Part shown: one piece after another, positions 5,603 to 6,653 of the stretch
How positions within the stretch are numbered: the stretch's first letter is position 1
How the letters are laid out: each line of letters begins with the position of its first letter
Assembly (NCBI GenBank): GCA_947455385.1
Contig: CANGNR010000069.1
Coordinates: 1-6,653 of the forward strand
Direction of reading: 5' to 3'
DNA from: Microbacteriaceae bacterium
GTDB taxonomy: Bacteria > Actinomycetota > Actinomycetes > Actinomycetales > Microbacteriaceae
Length of the DNA stretch: 6,653 bases
Position numbers and translations under genes: made by a program
Notes under the pieces: model-generated
What the model was told of the DNA's origin: nothing
The model's database searches: none
What the model saw: the letters and a program-made list of their open reading frames with translations, nothing else

Positions 5603-5634
5603 CTAGGCTACCCGACCGAAGCCGGATTACCTAG
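5603..5634 (-). terminator. Possible terminator hairpin after the glutaredoxin gene
   Basis: On the minus strand, four bases after the glutaredoxin stop, CUAGG (5630-5634) pairs with CCUAG (5603-5607). They enclose a second 5-bp stem, CCGGC-UUCG-GUCGG, with a UUCG tetraloop. The tail that follows is UAAUUGUUACG, which is only moderately U-rich, so termination may be partial. Confidence 0.5.
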
Positions 5635-5638
5635 AACT

Positions 5639-5890
5639 TTATTTGGCGAGCCCGCGAACCTTGAGCTCGGCGTGCAAAACGGCGTCGGATGGTTCGACCA
5701 AGATCACGCCGTCGGCAAACTGAACTACGGGAATGTTGGTGCGGCCCGAGAGCGCCTGGGCGGCATCCGCGTTTGCCTTGTCGACCTCAACATCTTTGAG
5801 GTCATACTCGACACCGAGGGTGTTAAGCAGCGACTTCGACCGGCGGCAATCGCTGCACCAGTCGGCACCATAAAAAGTAACTTCGCTCAT
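5639..5890 (-). CDS. Glutaredoxin-like CxxC thiol oxidoreductase
   Basis: This 83-residue protein is a complete small thioredoxin-fold protein. The active site is WCSDC (residues 11-15, C12 nucleophile and C15 resolving cysteine) after the first strand VTFYGAD. The cis-proline loop is TNIPVV (51-56, P54), and a DGVILVEPSD segment (60-69) stands where classic glutaredoxins have a GG motif. Actinobacteria generally use mycothiol rather than glutathione, so a mycoredoxin-like role, reducing mycothiol-mixed disulfides, is a reasonable inference. Specificity cannot be read from the sequence, and an NrdH-like role is less likely because no nrd genes are adjacent. The ATG has a strong GAGGAG (5896-5901) five bases upstream. 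It lies 30 nt after the HAD phosphatase gene on the same strand, so the two are probably co-transcribed. Confidence 0.9.
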   Translation of the reverse strand: MSEVTFYGADWCSDCRRSKSLLNTLGVEYDLKDVEVDKANADAAQALSGRTNIPVVQFADGVILVEPSDAVLHAELKVRGLAK

Positions 5891-5920
5891 GGGGGCTCCT
5901 CTAACTCTTTGAACCTAAGG

Positions 5921-6565
5921 CTAGCGCAAGCGGTTCTTGTCTGGAATCGTCAACACTTCGCCGTCGAAGGTGATTCCCTGCAGGTCGCGAACCACGATGT
6001 CGGCATCGGTTTCGAGGGCACGCTCGGATACACCGACCACGAGGCCAACCCCGGCGGCAATGCCAGCGTCGGCGCCGGCGGCGGCGTCTTCGAAGACGAC
6101 GCAGTCGGCAGGGTCAAAACCCAGCCGCTGGGCACCGAGCAAATATGGGTCGGGGTGCGGCTTGCCGCGCTCGACATCGTGTGAGGTCACCAGCTGCGTG
6201 GGAATCGGCAAGCCGGCGGCTGCCAGGCGCGCACGCCCGAGGTTCGGGTTGGCCGAGGTACAGACAGTCCAGGTGCCCGGCTTGAGCGCGGCCAACAGTT
6301 CGACTGCGCCTGGCAGGGCCAAGGTCAGGTGCGCGCTGAGCTGCTCGAGCTCGTTGATGCGATCAATAGCGGCATCAACGAGCGAAGCCTCAACCTGCTC
6401 GCGCACCTTATCTTCGGCCCGCCGCCCAGCGTTCTCGGGCACATCCCAGTTAAAGTCAGGCGCAAACTCGCGCGACCACTGCGCCCAAGCCTTTAGCGCC
6501 GCCTCGTGCGAATCGACCAACACCCCGTCGTTGTCAAAGAGCAGACCGCTCGCAAAAAACTTCAA
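5921..6565 (-). CDS. HAD-superfamily hydrolase, sugar-phosphatase-like
   Basis: From the preferred start this is a protein of 214 residues. It has all four HAD motifs (numbered from that start): I FDNDGVLVDS (D11 nucleophile, D13 acid/base), II CTSAN (S104), III KPHPDPYL (K135), IV VFEDAAAG (E159, D160). A helical cap lies between motifs I and II. This is the beta-phosphoglucomutase/2-deoxyglucose-6-phosphatase-like subfamily, which acts on small sugar phosphates or polyol phosphates; the substrate cannot be told. Motif I has FDNDG rather than the common FDMDG. The TTG at 6563-6565 puts the nucleophile at the family's usual distance and has AAAGGTG (6572-6578) six bases upstream. A longer frame starts at TTG 6592 (223 residues), but without a Shine-Dalgarno; GTG 6574 is another option. 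It is the first gene of a likely two-gene unit with the glutaredoxin. Confidence 0.88.
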   Translation of the reverse strand: MKFFASGLLFDNDGVLVDSHEAALKAWAQWSREFAPDFNWDVPENAGRRAEDKVREQVEASLVDAAIDRINELEQLSAHLTLALPGAVELLAALKPGTWTVCTSANPNLGRARLAAAGLPIPTQLVTSHDVERGKPHPDPYLLGAQRLGFDPADCVVFEDAAAGADAGIAAGVGLVVGVSERALETDADIVVRDLQGITFDGEVLTIPDKNRLR

Positions 6566-6653
6566 AACCAACACCTTTGCTTTCGCCTTCAAGGCTATCG
6601 GGCGGCCCCGCCCAAGCCGTCACCGCACCAGACCGACCCGCCCGCCCAAAAGA

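Larger units (their letters stand above)
5415..5638 (-). promoter_or_regulatory. Untranslated leader and promoter region of the helicase gene
   Basis: The 224 nt between the glutaredoxin stop and the helicase ATG hold no gene that I can support. On the minus strand a weak promoter candidate is TTGTTA-N17-TTTAGT at about 5570-5598, which would leave a leader of roughly 150 nt. Within it are short hairpins: GCACU-UCGUU-AGUGC (5548-5562), GAAC-AA-GUUC (5502-5511), and GGUC-UC-GACC (5440-5449). Long structured leaders are known on cold-shock helicase mRNAs, but function here is inference. The promoter assignment is weak. Confidence 0.4.

Noticed and set aside
5672..6184. A 170-codon plus-strand frame spanning the glutaredoxin and HAD genes.
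   Set aside because: It crosses the gap between two well-supported minus-strand genes and shows no domain of its own.
6593..6653. A GC-rich palindrome (GGGCGGGGCCGCCC) upstream of the HAD gene, considered as a terminator.
   Set aside because: No T-tract follows on the minus strand, and the upstream gene lies outside the window. Apart from a weak TAGCCT -10-like box, I see nothing else supportable in these 61 bases.

Overview
The window looks like chromosomal DNA from an actinobacterium, probably Microbacteriaceae-like. The evidence is the moderately high GC content, a cystathionine beta-synthase start that resembles the mycobacterial Rv1077 type as I remember it, a TTG/GTG/ATG start mix, TANNNT-type -10 boxes set against start codons, and an actinobacterial-style L10 leader. 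Taxon assignment is inference. Every gene I can support lies on the minus strand, so genes are transcribed from high to low coordinates.

In transcription order: a HAD-family sugar-phosphatase-like gene (about 6565 to 5921) is followed after 30 nt by a small CxxC glutaredoxin (5890-5639), probably as one operon, with a hairpin just after its stop. A 224-nt untranslated stretch with several hairpins leads into a 745-residue DEAD-box RNA helicase (5414-3177). Its N-terminal tail is built from 13 nonapeptides encoded by a 27-bp tandem array. A strong bidirectional terminator (3121-3152) closes that gene. A secreted GH13 alpha-amylase-like enzyme (3093-1681) starts only 27 nt after the terminator and may be leaderless.

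Next comes the ribosomal stalk operon rplJ-rplL (1409-462), with its own promoter near 1637-1665. Its roughly 220-nt leader carries L10-leader-like sequence, two alternative hairpins built from short repeats, and a classic intrinsic terminator (1451-1483) placed directly before the rplJ Shine-Dalgarno. This fits autoregulation by transcription attenuation. An 11-bp UUCG hairpin terminator (416-441) ends rplL, and a pyridoxal-phosphate cystathionine beta-synthase (392 to beyond base 1) starts 23 nt later and is cut by the window edge.

There is no mobile element, CRISPR array, tRNA or rRNA that I can see. The genes are ordinary housekeeping and carbohydrate-use genes. The parts most worth a second look are the rplJ leader switch, the modular helicase tail, and the two gene starts packed against terminators with -10 boxes at leaderless spacing.
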